Assembly (NCBI RefSeq): GCF_042650565.1
Contig: NZ_JBHSBH010000010.1
Span: 62,001-126,000, forward strand
Direction: 5' to 3'
Length of the DNA: 64,000 nt
Source of the DNA: Nocardiopsis_B sediminis
GTDB taxonomy: Bacteria; Actinomycetota; Actinomycetes; Streptosporangiales; Streptosporangiaceae
Part shown: piece by piece, positions 50,889-60,300 of the stretch
Numbering within the stretch: the stretch's first letter is position 1
Layout: each line of letters begins with the position of its first letter
Position numbers and translations under genes: made by a program
Notes under the pieces: model-generated
Told to the model about the DNA's origin: nothing
Databases searched by the model: none
What the model saw: only the letters and a program-made list of their open reading frames with translations

Positions 50889-51228
50889 GGAGCCCCCTGG
50901 GACGCACGCGCGGCGGCGGGCGGTCGGGTGGTGAGCGCGCTGGTCATCCGGCGGTCGGGGACGGCGTTGTCCGGGACGGGGGTGCCGGCGCCCAGCGCTG
51001 TGGCTGATTCCGTATCGCAGAAGTCGACTTCTGGCAGGCAGAACACGGGCAGTATGTTCTTCCTCTCATTGTCCCGTCAACCCTCCTTGTCCGCTTGACA
51101 TGGCGCGATGGATGGCTTTCGACGGGTCAGGGGGTTGTCGGGGGTGCTCGGATGAGCCTAAAATTCACTTCGCGAAATAAGTCTTCCGCAAAGTGGATTA
51201 TCTCTACTGATTGCGAGATCGCCCCACC
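50889..51228. promoter_or_regulatory. Divergent promoter region with 16-base palindrome
   Basis: The 340-base region between the MatC-type and aminotransferase genes holds no gene. It contains the perfect palindrome CAGAAGTCGACTTCTG at 51018-51033 and further on an AT-rich stretch with CACTTCGCGAA (51169-51179) and AAAGTGG (51190-51196) as a second, looser symmetry. The palindrome is a candidate operator for a dimeric regulator (GntR or IclR-like), whose gene is not beside it. Confidence 0.7.
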
Positions 51229-52410
51229 ATGACCACCGCCTCGACCGGCCGCCACTTCCTCCAGATCCCCGGCCCCACCAACGTCCCCGACGCGGTGCTG
51301 CGCGCCATGGCCGCGCCGACCATCGACCACCGCGGCCCGGCGTTCTCCGACCTGCTCGCCGAACTCCTCCACGACATCAAGCCGGTCTTCGGCACCGCCG
51401 GCCCCGTCGTGATCTACCCCGCCTCGGGGACGGGCGCCTGGGAGGCTGCCCTGGTCAACACGCTCAGCCCCGGCGACCGGGTGCTCTGCTTCGAAACCGG
51501 CCACTTCGCCACCCTGTGGCAGGAGATGGCGACCCGGCTGGGCCTGGTCGTGGAGCTCGTCCCCGGCGACTGGCGCCACGGGGCCTCGCCCGAAGCCGCC
51601 GCCGAACGCCTCGCCGCCGACACCGAGCACCGCATCAAGGCCGTCTGCGTCGTGCACAACGAGACCTCCACCGGTGTCACCAGCCGCATCGCCGACATCC
51701 GCCGCGCGATCGACGCGACCGGCCACCCCGCCCTCTACCTCGTCGACACGATCTCCTCGCTCGGCTCCATCGACTACCGCCACGACGAGTGGGGCGTCGA
51801 CGTCACCGTCTCCGGCTCGCAGAAGGGCCTGATGCTCCCGCCGGGCCTGAGCTTCAACGCCATCAGCGACAAGGCGCTGGCCGCCGCCGAGACCGCGCGC
51901 CTGCCCCGCTCCTACTGGGACTGGGCGCCCATCCTGCGCACCAACGCCACGGGCTTCACCCCCTACACCCCGGCCACCAACATGCTCTACGGGCTGCGCG
52001 AGGCGCTGCGCATCCTCTACGCCGAAGGGCTGGAGAACGTGTTCGCCCGCCACGCCCGCCACGCCGAGGCCACCCGCGCCGCGGTCCGCGGCTGGGGGCT
52101 GGAGGTCCTGTGCAAGGACGAGCGCGAGTACTCCGGCGTCCTGACCGCCGTCGTCGTCCCCGACGGCCACGACGCCGACCGCATCCGCGCCCTGATCCTC
52201 GACCGCTACGACATGTCCCTGGGCTCCGGGCTGGGCCGGCTGGCCGGCCGGGTGTTCCGCATCGGCCACCTCGGCCACACCAACGACCTCACCCTGGCCG
52301 GCACGCTCGCCGGCGTGCAGATGGGGCTGCGCGCGGCCGGCCTCGACGTCGGCACCGAGGGGATCAACGCCGCACTCGACCTCCTGGGCCAGCCGGCCGC
52401 GCCCGCCTGA
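51229..52410 (+). CDS. Serine/alanine-glyoxylate aminotransferase family protein
   Basis: A 393-aa class V aminotransferase. Family landmarks are 'LQIPGPTNVPDAVLRAMAAPTIDHRG' at the N-terminus, 'YPASGTGAWEAALVNTLSPGDRV', 'VHNETSTGV', and the PLP Lys199 in SGSQKGLMLPPG. The C-terminal Arg that binds the substrate carboxylate lies in 'RVFRIGHLGHTN'. It transfers the amino group from serine (or alanine) to glyoxylate, giving glycine and hydroxypyruvate. It is next to a glycolate-oxidase-like fused dehydrogenase, so together they handle glyoxylate. Confidence 0.9.
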   Translation: MTTASTGRHFLQIPGPTNVPDAVLRAMAAPTIDHRGPAFSDLLAELLHDIKPVFGTAGPVVIYPASGTGAWEAALVNTLSPGDRVLCFETGHFATLWQEMATRLGLVVELVPGDWRHGASPEAAAERLAADTEHRIKAVCVVHNETSTGVTSRIADIRRAIDATGHPALYLVDTISSLGSIDYRHDEWGVDVTVSGSQKGLMLPPGLSFNAISDKALAAAETARLPRSYWDWAPILRTNATGFTPYTPATNMLYGLREALRILYAEGLENVFARHARHAEATRAAVRGWGLEVLCKDEREYSGVLTAVVVPDGHDADRIRALILDRYDMSLGSGLGRLAGRVFRIGHLGHTNDLTLAGTLAGVQMGLRAAGLDVGTEGINAALDLLGQPAAPA

Positions 52411-52473
52411 GCGGCGCGCGGCCACGCGTGTGGCGAGACGACAGCCCACCCCTCGACCCGCGAAGGACGCCCT

Positions 52474-55419
52474 GTGACCACCACCGGCACCGAACCCGCC
52501 GCCCCCGCGGCCGCGCGCACCGAGATCGAGCGCCGCCTGAGCGCCACCCTCGACGGCGACGTGCGCTTCGACGACTACACCCGGCACCTGTTCTCGCGCG
52601 ACGCCAGCATGTACACCATCACCCCGCTCGGCGTGGTCTTCCCCCGCCACGCCGGCGACGTCGCCGCGACCATGGCCGTGGCCCGCGAGTTCGGCGTCCC
52701 GGTGACCCCGCGCGGCGCCGGGACCAGCCTGGCCGGCCAGACGGTCGGCGCCGGGATCGTGGTCGACATGTCCCGGCACATGCACGCCATCCTCGAACTC
52801 GACCCCGATGCACGCACCGCCCGCGTCCAGCCCGGGGTCGTGCAGGACGAGCTCAACCGCGCCGCCGCCCCCCACGGCCTGATGTTCGGCCCCGACACCT
52901 CCACCAGCAACCGCGCCACCATCGGCGGCATGATCGGCAACAACTCCGCCGGCAGCGGGTCACTGCGCCACGGCATGACGATCGACCACGTGCGCGAACT
53001 CCAGGTCGTGCTCTCCGACGCCGCCACCGCCCACCTGGTCCCGCTCACCGAGGCGCAGCTGCACGAGCGCGCCGCCCGGCCCGGCCGCGAAGGCGAGGTC
53101 CACCGCGCCCTGCCCGCCATCCTCGCCGCCCACCGCGAGGCGATCGCCACCCGCTTCCCCGACTTCTGGCGGCGCGCCTGCGGCTACCGCCTCGACCGGC
53201 TCGCCGCCGACGGCCCCTTCGACCTCGCCAAGTTCGTCGTCGGCGCCGAAGGCACGCTCGTCCTGGCCACCGAGGCGGTCGTGGACCTGGTGCCCAAGCC
53301 CCGGCACACCGTCATCGCCGTCGGCCACTTCCACACCACCCCCGAGGCCATCGCCGGCACCCAGGACGCCCTGTCCTGCGACCCCGCGGCCGTCGAGCTG
53401 ATGGACCGCACCATCCTCGACCTGTCGCGGCGCCGCATCGAGTACGCCGGCCTGGGCCGGATCCTCCAGGGCGACCCCGGCGCGCTGCTGTTCGTCTCCT
53501 TCTCCGGCGACGACCAGGCCGACCTGCGCGACCGGATGCAGCGCCTCACCCGGCTCTGGGCGGCCAACGGCCACGGCTACCACACCCTCCAGGCCGTCAC
53601 CCCCGAGCAGCAGTCCGCCCTGCTCAAGGTCCGCAAGTCCAGCCTGGGCCTGCTCATGGCCGCCGGATCGGGCACCCGCCGCCCCCTCGCCTTCGTCGAG
53701 GACACCGCGGTCGACCCCGCCCACCTCGTCGAGTACACCACCCGCTTCAAGGAGATCCTCGACGACCACGGCATGGAGGCCGGCTTCTACGGGCACTGCT
53801 CGGTCGGCTGCCTGCACATCCGCCCCTTCGTCGACCTCGCCGCCCCCGGCGAGGCCGAGAAGATGCGCGCCGTCGCCGAGCAGGTCAAGGACCTGGTCAC
53901 CGAGTTCGGCGGGGTCAACTCCAGCGAGCACGGCGACGGCCTGGCCCGCAGCGAGTTCAACCGGGAGATCTTCGGCGACGACCTGTATGCGGCCATGCAG
54001 GAGGTCAAACGGGCCTTCGACCCCGACGGCCTGCTCAACCCCGGCAAGATCGTCGACGCCCCGCCCATGACCGACAACCTGCGCGACGCCGCCCTGCCCG
54101 AGCCCGGCCCCCTGCGCACCAAGCTCTCCTTCGAGGTCGTGGGCGGCATGCGCGGCGCGGCCGACCGGTGCATGAACATCGGGCTGTGCCGCAAGAGCGG
54201 CAGCGGCGCGATGTGCCCCTCCTACATCGCCACGCGCGACGAGGAGCACGCCACCCGCGGACGCGCCAACGCCCTGGTCAAGGCGCTGTCCGAACCCGAC
54301 CCGCGCGCCGCCCTGGGCGACGAGCGGCTGCACGAGGTGCTGGACCTGTGCCTGATGTGCAAGGCGTGCAAGAGCGAATGCCCCCTCGGCGTCGACATGG
54401 CCAAGCTCAAGAGCGAGGCCCAGGCCCACTACCACGACGCCCACGGCGTCCCGCTGCGCACCCGCGTCTTCGGCGCCGTGCGGACCCTCTACCGGCTCGG
54501 CTCGGCCACCGCGCCGCTCAGCAACCTGTCCGGCCGCATCCCCGGTGCGCGGTGGCTCGTGGAGAAGACGGTGGGCATCACGGCACGGCGCCCCCTGCCC
54601 ACCTTCGCCCGCACCCACCTCGTCCGCTGGTTCACCCGGCGCCGCACCGCCACCGCCCCCCGGCCGGCCCCGCTGGGGCAGCTCACCTTCCTCGCCGACT
54701 CCTTCACCACCTACACCGAGCCCGCGATCGGCCGCGCCGCCATCGAACTCCTCGAACGCGCCGGATGGGACGTCCGCCTGGAGTCGCGCGGGTGCTGCGG
54801 GCGCTCCAGCCTGTCCAAGGGCCTCGTCGACGACGCCAAGGCCAAGGCCGGCGCCCTCGTGTCCCTGCTGTCGGAGGGCACCGAGCCGGGCACGCCCATC
54901 GTGGGCTGCGAACCGTCCTGCATCCTCACCCTCAAGGACGAGGCGGCCTCGATGCTGCCCGGCGACGCGCGCGTGGCCGACCTGTCGGGCCGGGTGCGCC
55001 AGGTCGAGGAGCTGATCACCGAGGCCGTCGACACCGGGCGGCTGCGGCTGCGCCCCGACGCCTGGCCGGCCGGCCGGCGCATCCTCTTCCACGGCCACTG
55101 CCACCAGAAGGCCGAGGTGGGGACCGGGGCCACGGTGGACATGCTGCGCCGCATCCCCGGCGCCGAGGTGGTCGAGCTGGACGCCGGGTGCTGCGGCATG
55201 GCCGGGTCGTTCGGGTTCGAGGCCGAGCACTATGCGACCTCGATGGCGGTGGGCGCCGACCGGCTCTTCCCCGCCATCGACGCCGAGCCCGAGGCGACCG
55301 TGATCGCCGCGACCGGCGTGTCCTGCCGCCAGCAGATCGGCCATGGCACCGCCCGCGAGGCCCGCCACCCCGTCCTGCTCATCCGCGACTGCCTGGAGGA
55401 GGGCCCGGCGACCGCGTGA
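52474..55419 (+). CDS. FAD-linked oxidase fused to Fe-S/CCG domain (glycolate/D-2-hydroxyacid dehydrogenase-like)
   Basis: A 981-aa fusion. The N-terminal FAD-binding_4 domain has 'PRGAGTSLAGQTVGAGIVVD' and 'TIGGMIGNNSAGSGSLRHG'; the FAD-oxidase C domain ends near 530 with 'GLLNPGKIVD'. Two Fe-S clusters follow (Cys in CMNIGLCRKSGSGAMCP and CLMCKACKSECP), then two CCG motifs (RGCCGRSSL; AGCCGMAGSFG) of the heterodisulfide-reductase type. In other bacteria GlcD, GlcE and GlcF are separate; here oxidation of a 2-hydroxyacid and electron transfer are in one chain. Substrates could be glycolate, D-lactate or D-2-hydroxyglutarate. Confidence 0.88.
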   Translation: MTTTGTEPAAPAAARTEIERRLSATLDGDVRFDDYTRHLFSRDASMYTITPLGVVFPRHAGDVAATMAVAREFGVPVTPRGAGTSLAGQTVGAGIVVDMSRHMHAILELDPDARTARVQPGVVQDELNRAAAPHGLMFGPDTSTSNRATIGGMIGNNSAGSGSLRHGMTIDHVRELQVVLSDAATAHLVPLTEAQLHERAARPGREGEVHRALPAILAAHREAIATRFPDFWRRACGYRLDRLAADGPFDLAKFVVGAEGTLVLATEAVVDLVPKPRHTVIAVGHFHTTPEAIAGTQDALSCDPAAVELMDRTILDLSRRRIEYAGLGRILQGDPGALLFVSFSGDDQADLRDRMQRLTRLWAANGHGYHTLQAVTPEQQSALLKVRKSSLGLLMAAGSGTRRPLAFVEDTAVDPAHLVEYTTRFKEILDDHGMEAGFYGHCSVGCLHIRPFVDLAAPGEAEKMRAVAEQVKDLVTEFGGVNSSEHGDGLARSEFNREIFGDDLYAAMQEVKRAFDPDGLLNPGKIVDAPPMTDNLRDAALPEPGPLRTKLSFEVVGGMRGAADRCMNIGLCRKSGSGAMCPSYIATRDEEHATRGRANALVKALSEPDPRAALGDERLHEVLDLCLMCKACKSECPLGVDMAKLKSEAQAHYHDAHGVPLRTRVFGAVRTLYRLGSATAPLSNLSGRIPGARWLVEKTVGITARRPLPTFARTHLVRWFTRRRTATAPRPAPLGQLTFLADSFTTYTEPAIGRAAIELLERAGWDVRLESRGCCGRSSLSKGLVDDAKAKAGALVSLLSEGTEPGTPIVGCEPSCILTLKDEAASMLPGDARVADLSGRVRQVEELITEAVDTGRLRLRPDAWPAGRRILFHGHCHQKAEVGTGATVDMLRRIPGAEVVELDAGCCGMAGSFGFEAEHYATSMAVGADRLFPAIDAEPEATVIAATGVSCRQQIGHGTAREARHPVLLIRDCLEEGPATA

Positions 55420-55424
55420 AGCCC

Positions 55425-55459
55425 GGGCGCGGCTCCCCACGGGGGCGGGAGCCGCGCCC
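55425..55459. terminator. Hairpin terminator after the FAD/Fe-S gene
   Basis: GGGCGCGGCTCCC (55425-55437) and GGGAGCCGCGCCC (55447-55459) form a perfect 13-bp stem with a 9-base loop, starting 6 bases after the stop codon. Confidence 0.85.
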
Positions 55460-55521
55460 CGCGCCTCATCCGCCGGTGCCCTGCGGTGACGACGCATCCC
55501 CCGACCGATCCCGATCCCGCA

Positions 55522-55700
55522 TTGACAGCCCGGCGTTCGAGTGGCTGTAATAGGGGCGTGCAGCGTGGCGCCGCTGAAGAGGACGGCGGGTCGGCCGAGC
55601 GAGCACCTTATATCCGAGGGACGATGCCATGATGAGTCGCGCCTGATCTGACCGCGCCCGTGCGCCGTCCCTCGTCTTTTGTGGTGCCTCCGGCACCACC
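55522..55700 (+). ncRNA. Candidate structured small RNA or leader with its own promoter
   Basis: TTGACA (55522-55527), an 18-base spacer and TGTAAT (55546-55551) form a good housekeeping promoter. Downstream are CAGCG/CGCTG (55561-55576), then a 9-bp stem CGAGGGACG (55615-55623) with CGTCCCTCG (55666-55674) followed by TCTTTT, which resembles an intrinsic terminator, and another perfect hairpin GTGGTGCC-TCC-GGCACCAC (55681-55699). No coding frame longer than a few codons fits. It could be a trans-acting RNA of about 120 bases, or a structured leader of the gene at 55901. The family is not one I recognise. The rest of the gap, 55701-55900, shows nothing clear. Confidence 0.55.
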
Positions 55701-55900
55701 GTGTGCCATGTGACACGAGCACGCCCCTAACCCCTTTCCGTGAGGGCCACTCCGGCCTGCGCCGCTGTGGTCCACGTGCTCGATCCGTGTCCCTTCCCTG
55801 GGCGAGGGCCCGCGTATGCGGCTGCCGTGTGCCGTCCGAGGCACCGCCATCCACCGCCGCGACCCCGCGGACCCCTTCACGCTTGGAGAGTTATTTCCGC

Positions 55901-56839
55901 ATGCCCGATTCCTTCAACGAGTTCCAGCAGTCCGTCATCGAGGAGTTCCGCGCCAACGGCGGCAAGGTCGGGGGCCCCTTCGACGGGGCCGACCTCCTGC
56001 TGCTGACCACCACCGGGGCCAAGTCCGGCTCCGAGCACACCACGCCCCTCGGCTTCGTCCGCGAGGGCGGCCGGCTCCTGGTCGTCGGCTCGGCCGGCGG
56101 CTCCGACCGCCACCCCGCCTGGTACCACAACCTGCTCGCCCACCCCATGGTCCGGGTGGAGATCGGCACCGAGACGTTCGGCGCCGTCGCCGTCCCCGCA
56201 CAGGGCGAGGAGCGCGACCGGCTGTTCGCGCACGTGGTGCGCGAGGCGCCCGGGTACGCCGGCTACCAGGAGCAGACCACCCGGGTCATCCCGGTCGTGG
56301 TGCTGGATCGCTCCCAGCCCGACGAGGCCCTGGGCGCGGCCGCCGACATGGGCGACATGCTCGTGCGGGTCCACACCTGGCTCCGCGGCCAGCTGGACCG
56401 CGTCCGGGTCGAGGCCGACGCCTACTTCCTGGCGCGCGCGGCCCACCAGGGGCCGGGCGATCCGCCGCCGCCCGGGCTGGGGCTCCAGCTCCGCCAGCAC
56501 TGCCTGGCGTTCTGCGAGTCCCTGGAGTTCCACCACACCGGTGAGGACACGCACCTGTTTCCCGGGCTGGAGGAGCACCACCCCCACCTGCGCGACACCG
56601 TGGCACGGCTGCGCGAGGAGCACCGCACCGTCGAGCGCATCCAGCGCGAGCTGGTGGAGCTGCTCGGCGCCATCGATACGGCCGATCCGCAGCGCTTCCG
56701 CGCCGAGCTGGAACTGATGTCGGCGGAGCTGCGCGCCCACCTCGACTACGAGGAGGAGTCGCTCATCCCGGTTCTGGCCGGGATCCCGATGCCGTCGCAG
56801 CCCCCGGCACCCGCCGCGGCCGACGGCCCCGACGCCTGA
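55901..56839 (+). CDS. Deazaflavin-dependent nitroreductase fused to hemerythrin HHE domain
   Basis: A 312-aa two-domain protein. Residues about 1-145 are a Ddn/DUF385-type F420-dependent nitroreductase: 'LLLLTTTGAKSGSEHTTPLGFV', 'LLVVGSAGGSDRHPAWYHNLLAHP' and 'AVPAQGEERDRLF'. Residues about 155-300 are a hemerythrin domain with His/Glu iron ligands in LRQHC, EFHHTGEDTHLFP, EEHHPHL, REEHRTVE and LDYEEESLIPVL. An F420H2 oxidoreductase joined to a di-iron oxygen/NO-binding domain suggests redox or oxygen sensing or defence. GGAGAG precedes ATG 55901. Confidence 0.88.
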   Translation: MPDSFNEFQQSVIEEFRANGGKVGGPFDGADLLLLTTTGAKSGSEHTTPLGFVREGGRLLVVGSAGGSDRHPAWYHNLLAHPMVRVEIGTETFGAVAVPAQGEERDRLFAHVVREAPGYAGYQEQTTRVIPVVVLDRSQPDEALGAAADMGDMLVRVHTWLRGQLDRVRVEADAYFLARAAHQGPGDPPPPGLGLQLRQHCLAFCESLEFHHTGEDTHLFPGLEEHHPHLRDTVARLREEHRTVERIQRELVELLGAIDTADPQRFRAELELMSAELRAHLDYEEESLIPVLAGIPMPSQPPAPAAADGPDA

Positions 56840-57326
56840 CCCCCGCCGGGTGAGGCCCGCCCGGGGGTGACGTGCGCCACCCCCGGGCGCGCGGGAACGG
56901 CCGTCCCGCGCGCCTCCGATGGTCTTTCCCCGCCAATTCATCCTTAGATGTCATGACATCTGCGAATGAAATTCGCAGATGCATGGACCGGCCGACTAAT
57001 TCCGCGTATCGGTGCCCGAAGCGGCGGCCAGGTGTGCGCAATCCGCCTGAACGATCACAAAGACCTGGAATTCCATGTGCTCTGGGCCGCCCCTTCCGCC
57101 GGAGTTGGCCGACTTTCAACATTGGTGATTTCATGGTTTTCTCGTGGTGCGTCGTTTGCCTCGGGTACCCCGGGGGTACGAGGCTTTCGGTGCAGATAGA
57201 GCGCTGTTGTCTCCTTTTATGTGTAGGGCCTTCAATGTGGCGATAGGTGTCGCCCGGCGACCGGGTATTCCCGTTCCCGGCACCGCGTCGCCGACATTGC
57301 GGCACCGTGACGGAAATCGGTGTTAC
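56840..57326. promoter_or_regulatory. Low-GC upstream region of the NRPS gene with two palindromes
   Basis: About 490 bases without a convincing gene, with clearly lower GC than the flanks. GATGTCATGACATC (56947-56960) is a perfect 14-base palindrome, and it runs into CATCTGCGAAT-GAA-ATTCGCAGATG (56957-56981), a perfect 11+3+11 inverted repeat. The first looks like an operator; the second may be an operator or the terminator of the hemerythrin fusion gene. In-frame codons before 57327 have no G/C third-position bias, so I do not count them as part of the NRPS. Confidence 0.6.
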
Positions 57327-60300
57327 GTGTTCGATCCGCGCAGCCCTCGGTTTTCGCTCTCCCCCTATCAGGCGGCCGTCCTGGCGGTGGGGGAGCGGCC
57401 GGAATTGGGGCACCCTTCCTTGGCAGCCGGCGAGTACATCGCCATTTCCGGAGGGCTCGACCCCGCGCTCTTCGCCGACGCCTTCCGGCAGGCGGCGGCC
57501 GACATCGACGCCCTCCGCCTCCGCTTCACAGCGGACGACGGCGTCGTCCGGCAGTACCTCGACCCCGGGCCCGCCCCCGCACCCCGCCACCTCGACCTCA
57601 GCGGCGAGCCCGGACCCTGGGCCGCGGCCACCGCATGGCTGGAACGGGAGGCCGCACGCCCCGTGGCCCCCGCCGACGGCGAAGGGCTCTACCGCCACGC
57701 CCTCATCACTCTCGGCCCCCGGCGCCACCTGTGGGCCCACTACGCCCACCCCCTCCTGCTCGACCTGCCCGGCCTGGCGCTTCTGCGCACCCGCGTCGCC
57801 GAGGCCTACACCGCCCTGGAGGAGGGCCGCCCGATCCCGCCGAGCGGATTCGCCCCCATCGGCGAGATCGTGCGGGCCGAAGAGGAGGTCAGGCACGGTG
57901 CGCAGTTCGCCGCCGACCGCGCCCACTGGCTGGACCGGTACGCCGCCGCGCCGCCCTGCGCCCGGCCCCGCACACCCGGCCGCGCACTGATCCGCCACCA
58001 CCGCACGCTGCCGGTGGGCATGCGCACCGCACTGCGCCGCTGCGCCACCGAACTCGGCGTCGACCCGGCCGCCCCGATCCTGGCCGCCGCCGCCCTCTAC
58101 ACGCTGCGGCTCGGCGCCGAGGGCGGCGCAGCGGTCGGCCTCATCGCGCCCGCCCACGATAGGTCACCGGCGCACCGCACCCCCGCTGCGCTCGCCGCGC
58201 TGCTGCCCGTGCCCGTCGAGATCGACCCCGGCGCCCGGCTCGCCGATCTCGTCGCCACCGTCGCCGCCGAGCACGCCGCCGCCACCCGCCACGGCCGCTA
58301 CGGGGCCGCCGATCTGGACCGCGACCTCCGCCGGCGCGGCACCGGGCCGCTCGCGCACCCCCTCATCACCGTCGCCACCGACGAACACCACGTCCGCTTC
58401 GGCCGCAACCACGGCACCGTCCACGTCCTCAGCCCCGGAACCGCCGGAGAGCTGGCGGGCGGNNNNNNNNNNNNNNCGTCGGGCTCTCCCTGTTCGCCGA
58501 CCCCGGCCGCCACGACGCCGCTGCTCTCGCCCTCCACCACCGGCGCTTCCGCACCCTGCTGCGCCGCGTCGTCACCCAGCCCCGGCGGCGCGTCGCCGAA
58601 CTGGACGCACTCACCTGCGCCGAACGCCGCACCGCCACCTCCGGCGGGGCCCCCGCCGACCTGCCCTCCCCCGCACCGGCCGTGCACCGGATCTTCCAGC
58701 AGCGCCTCAAGCAGGCCCCGCACGCCACCGCCGTCGTGAGCGGCGACGAGCGCCTGACCTACGCCGAGCTCAACGCCCGCGCCAACCAGCTCGCCCACCG
58801 CCTCATCGAACGCGGCTGCCGGCACGCCGACGCCGTCGGCATCGCCCTGCCCCGCTGCACCGACCTCGTCACCGCCGTCCTCGGCGTGCTCAAGGCGGGC
58901 GCCTCCTACGTCCCCCTCGACCTCCGCCAGCCCGCGGCCCGGCTGCGGCTGGTGCTGGCCGAGACCGGCGCGCGGACCGTCATCACCGGCGCCGGCACCG
59001 CGCCGCACCCCGCCACCGACGGCCTCGACGTGCTCGCCATCGACGGGGCCTGGCACGAGGCCGACCCCGGCACGCCCCTTGTGGACGTCGCCCCCGACGA
59101 CCTCGCCTACACCATGTACACCTCCGGATCCACCGGCCGCCCCAAGGGCATCGGGATCCCCCACCGCGCCGTGGCCGCGCTCGCCGCCGACCGGCGCTGG
59201 CGCGGCGGCGGGCACCAGCGCGTGCTCCTGCACTCCCCGCACTCCTTCGACGCCTCCACCTACGAGCTGTGGGTCCCGCTGCTGGGCGGCGGCACCGTCG
59301 TCGTCGCCCCGCCCGGCGACCTCGGCCCCGAGCAGCTGCGGCGGACCCTCACCGAAGGCGGCGCCACCGGCGCCTTCATCACCAGCGCGTTCTTCGACGT
59401 CATCGCCGACGAGCTCCCCGACTGCTTCGCCGGGATGCGCGAGGTCTGGGTCGGCGGCGACCGGGTCTCGCCGCAGTCGTGCCGGCGCGTGCTCGACCAC
59501 TGCCCCGGCCTGCGCCTGGCCAACGGCTACGGCCCCACCGAGACCACCACCTTCGCCCTCGCCCACCCGCTGCACGGCCGGGTCGGCGAGACCGTGCCCA
59601 TCGGGCGGCCCATGGACGGCACCGGCGCCCGCATCCTCGACCCCCACCTGTGCCCCGTCCCCGCCGGCGTGCCCGGCGAGCTGTACCTGTCCGGCAGCGG
59701 CCTGGCCCGCGGCTACCTGAACGCACCCGCCCTCACCGCGGAGCGGTTCGTCGCCGACCCCTTCGGGCCGCCCGGCACCCGCATGTACCGCACCGGTGAC
59801 GTGGTGCTCCGCCGGGCCGACGGCGAGATCGAGTTCCTGCGGCGCGCCGACGACCAGGTGAAGATCCGCGGCCTGCGCATCGAGCCGGGCGAGGTCGAAG
59901 CCGCCCTGCGCGACCACCCCGGGGTCGCCAACGCCGCCGTCACGGTGCGCGAGGACCGCCCCGGCGACCGCCGGCTCGTCGGCTACATCGTGGCCGCCGA
60001 CACCGGCCCCCACGACGGCGGCGACGCGCAGGCCCACCAGGTCACCGAGTGGCAGCGGATCTACGACGGGCTCTACGGCGCCGCCCCCGACGCCCCCGCC
60101 ACGGGCACCGCCGCCCCCGACACCCCGAGCGCCCCGCTCGGGGCCGACTTCACCGGCTGGAACAGCAGCTACGACGGCCGCCCCATCCCGGCCGACCACA
60201 TGCACGAGTGGCGCGACGCCACCGTCGACCGGATCCGCGCGCTGCGCCCCCGCCGGGTGCTGGAGATCGGGGTCGGGACCGGCCTGCTGCTCGCCCGCCT

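Noticed and set aside
51516..55550. Long plus-strand frame (1344 codons) overlapping the aminotransferase and FAD/Fe-S genes.
   Set aside because: The translation is Arg/Pro/His-rich and featureless, while the other frame gives two complete enzymes.
55632..55649. Very short frame ATG-ATG-AGT-CGC-GCC-TGA in the RNA candidate, a possible leader peptide.
   Set aside because: No ribosome site or attenuation-type codon run; it lies in the loop of the hairpin.
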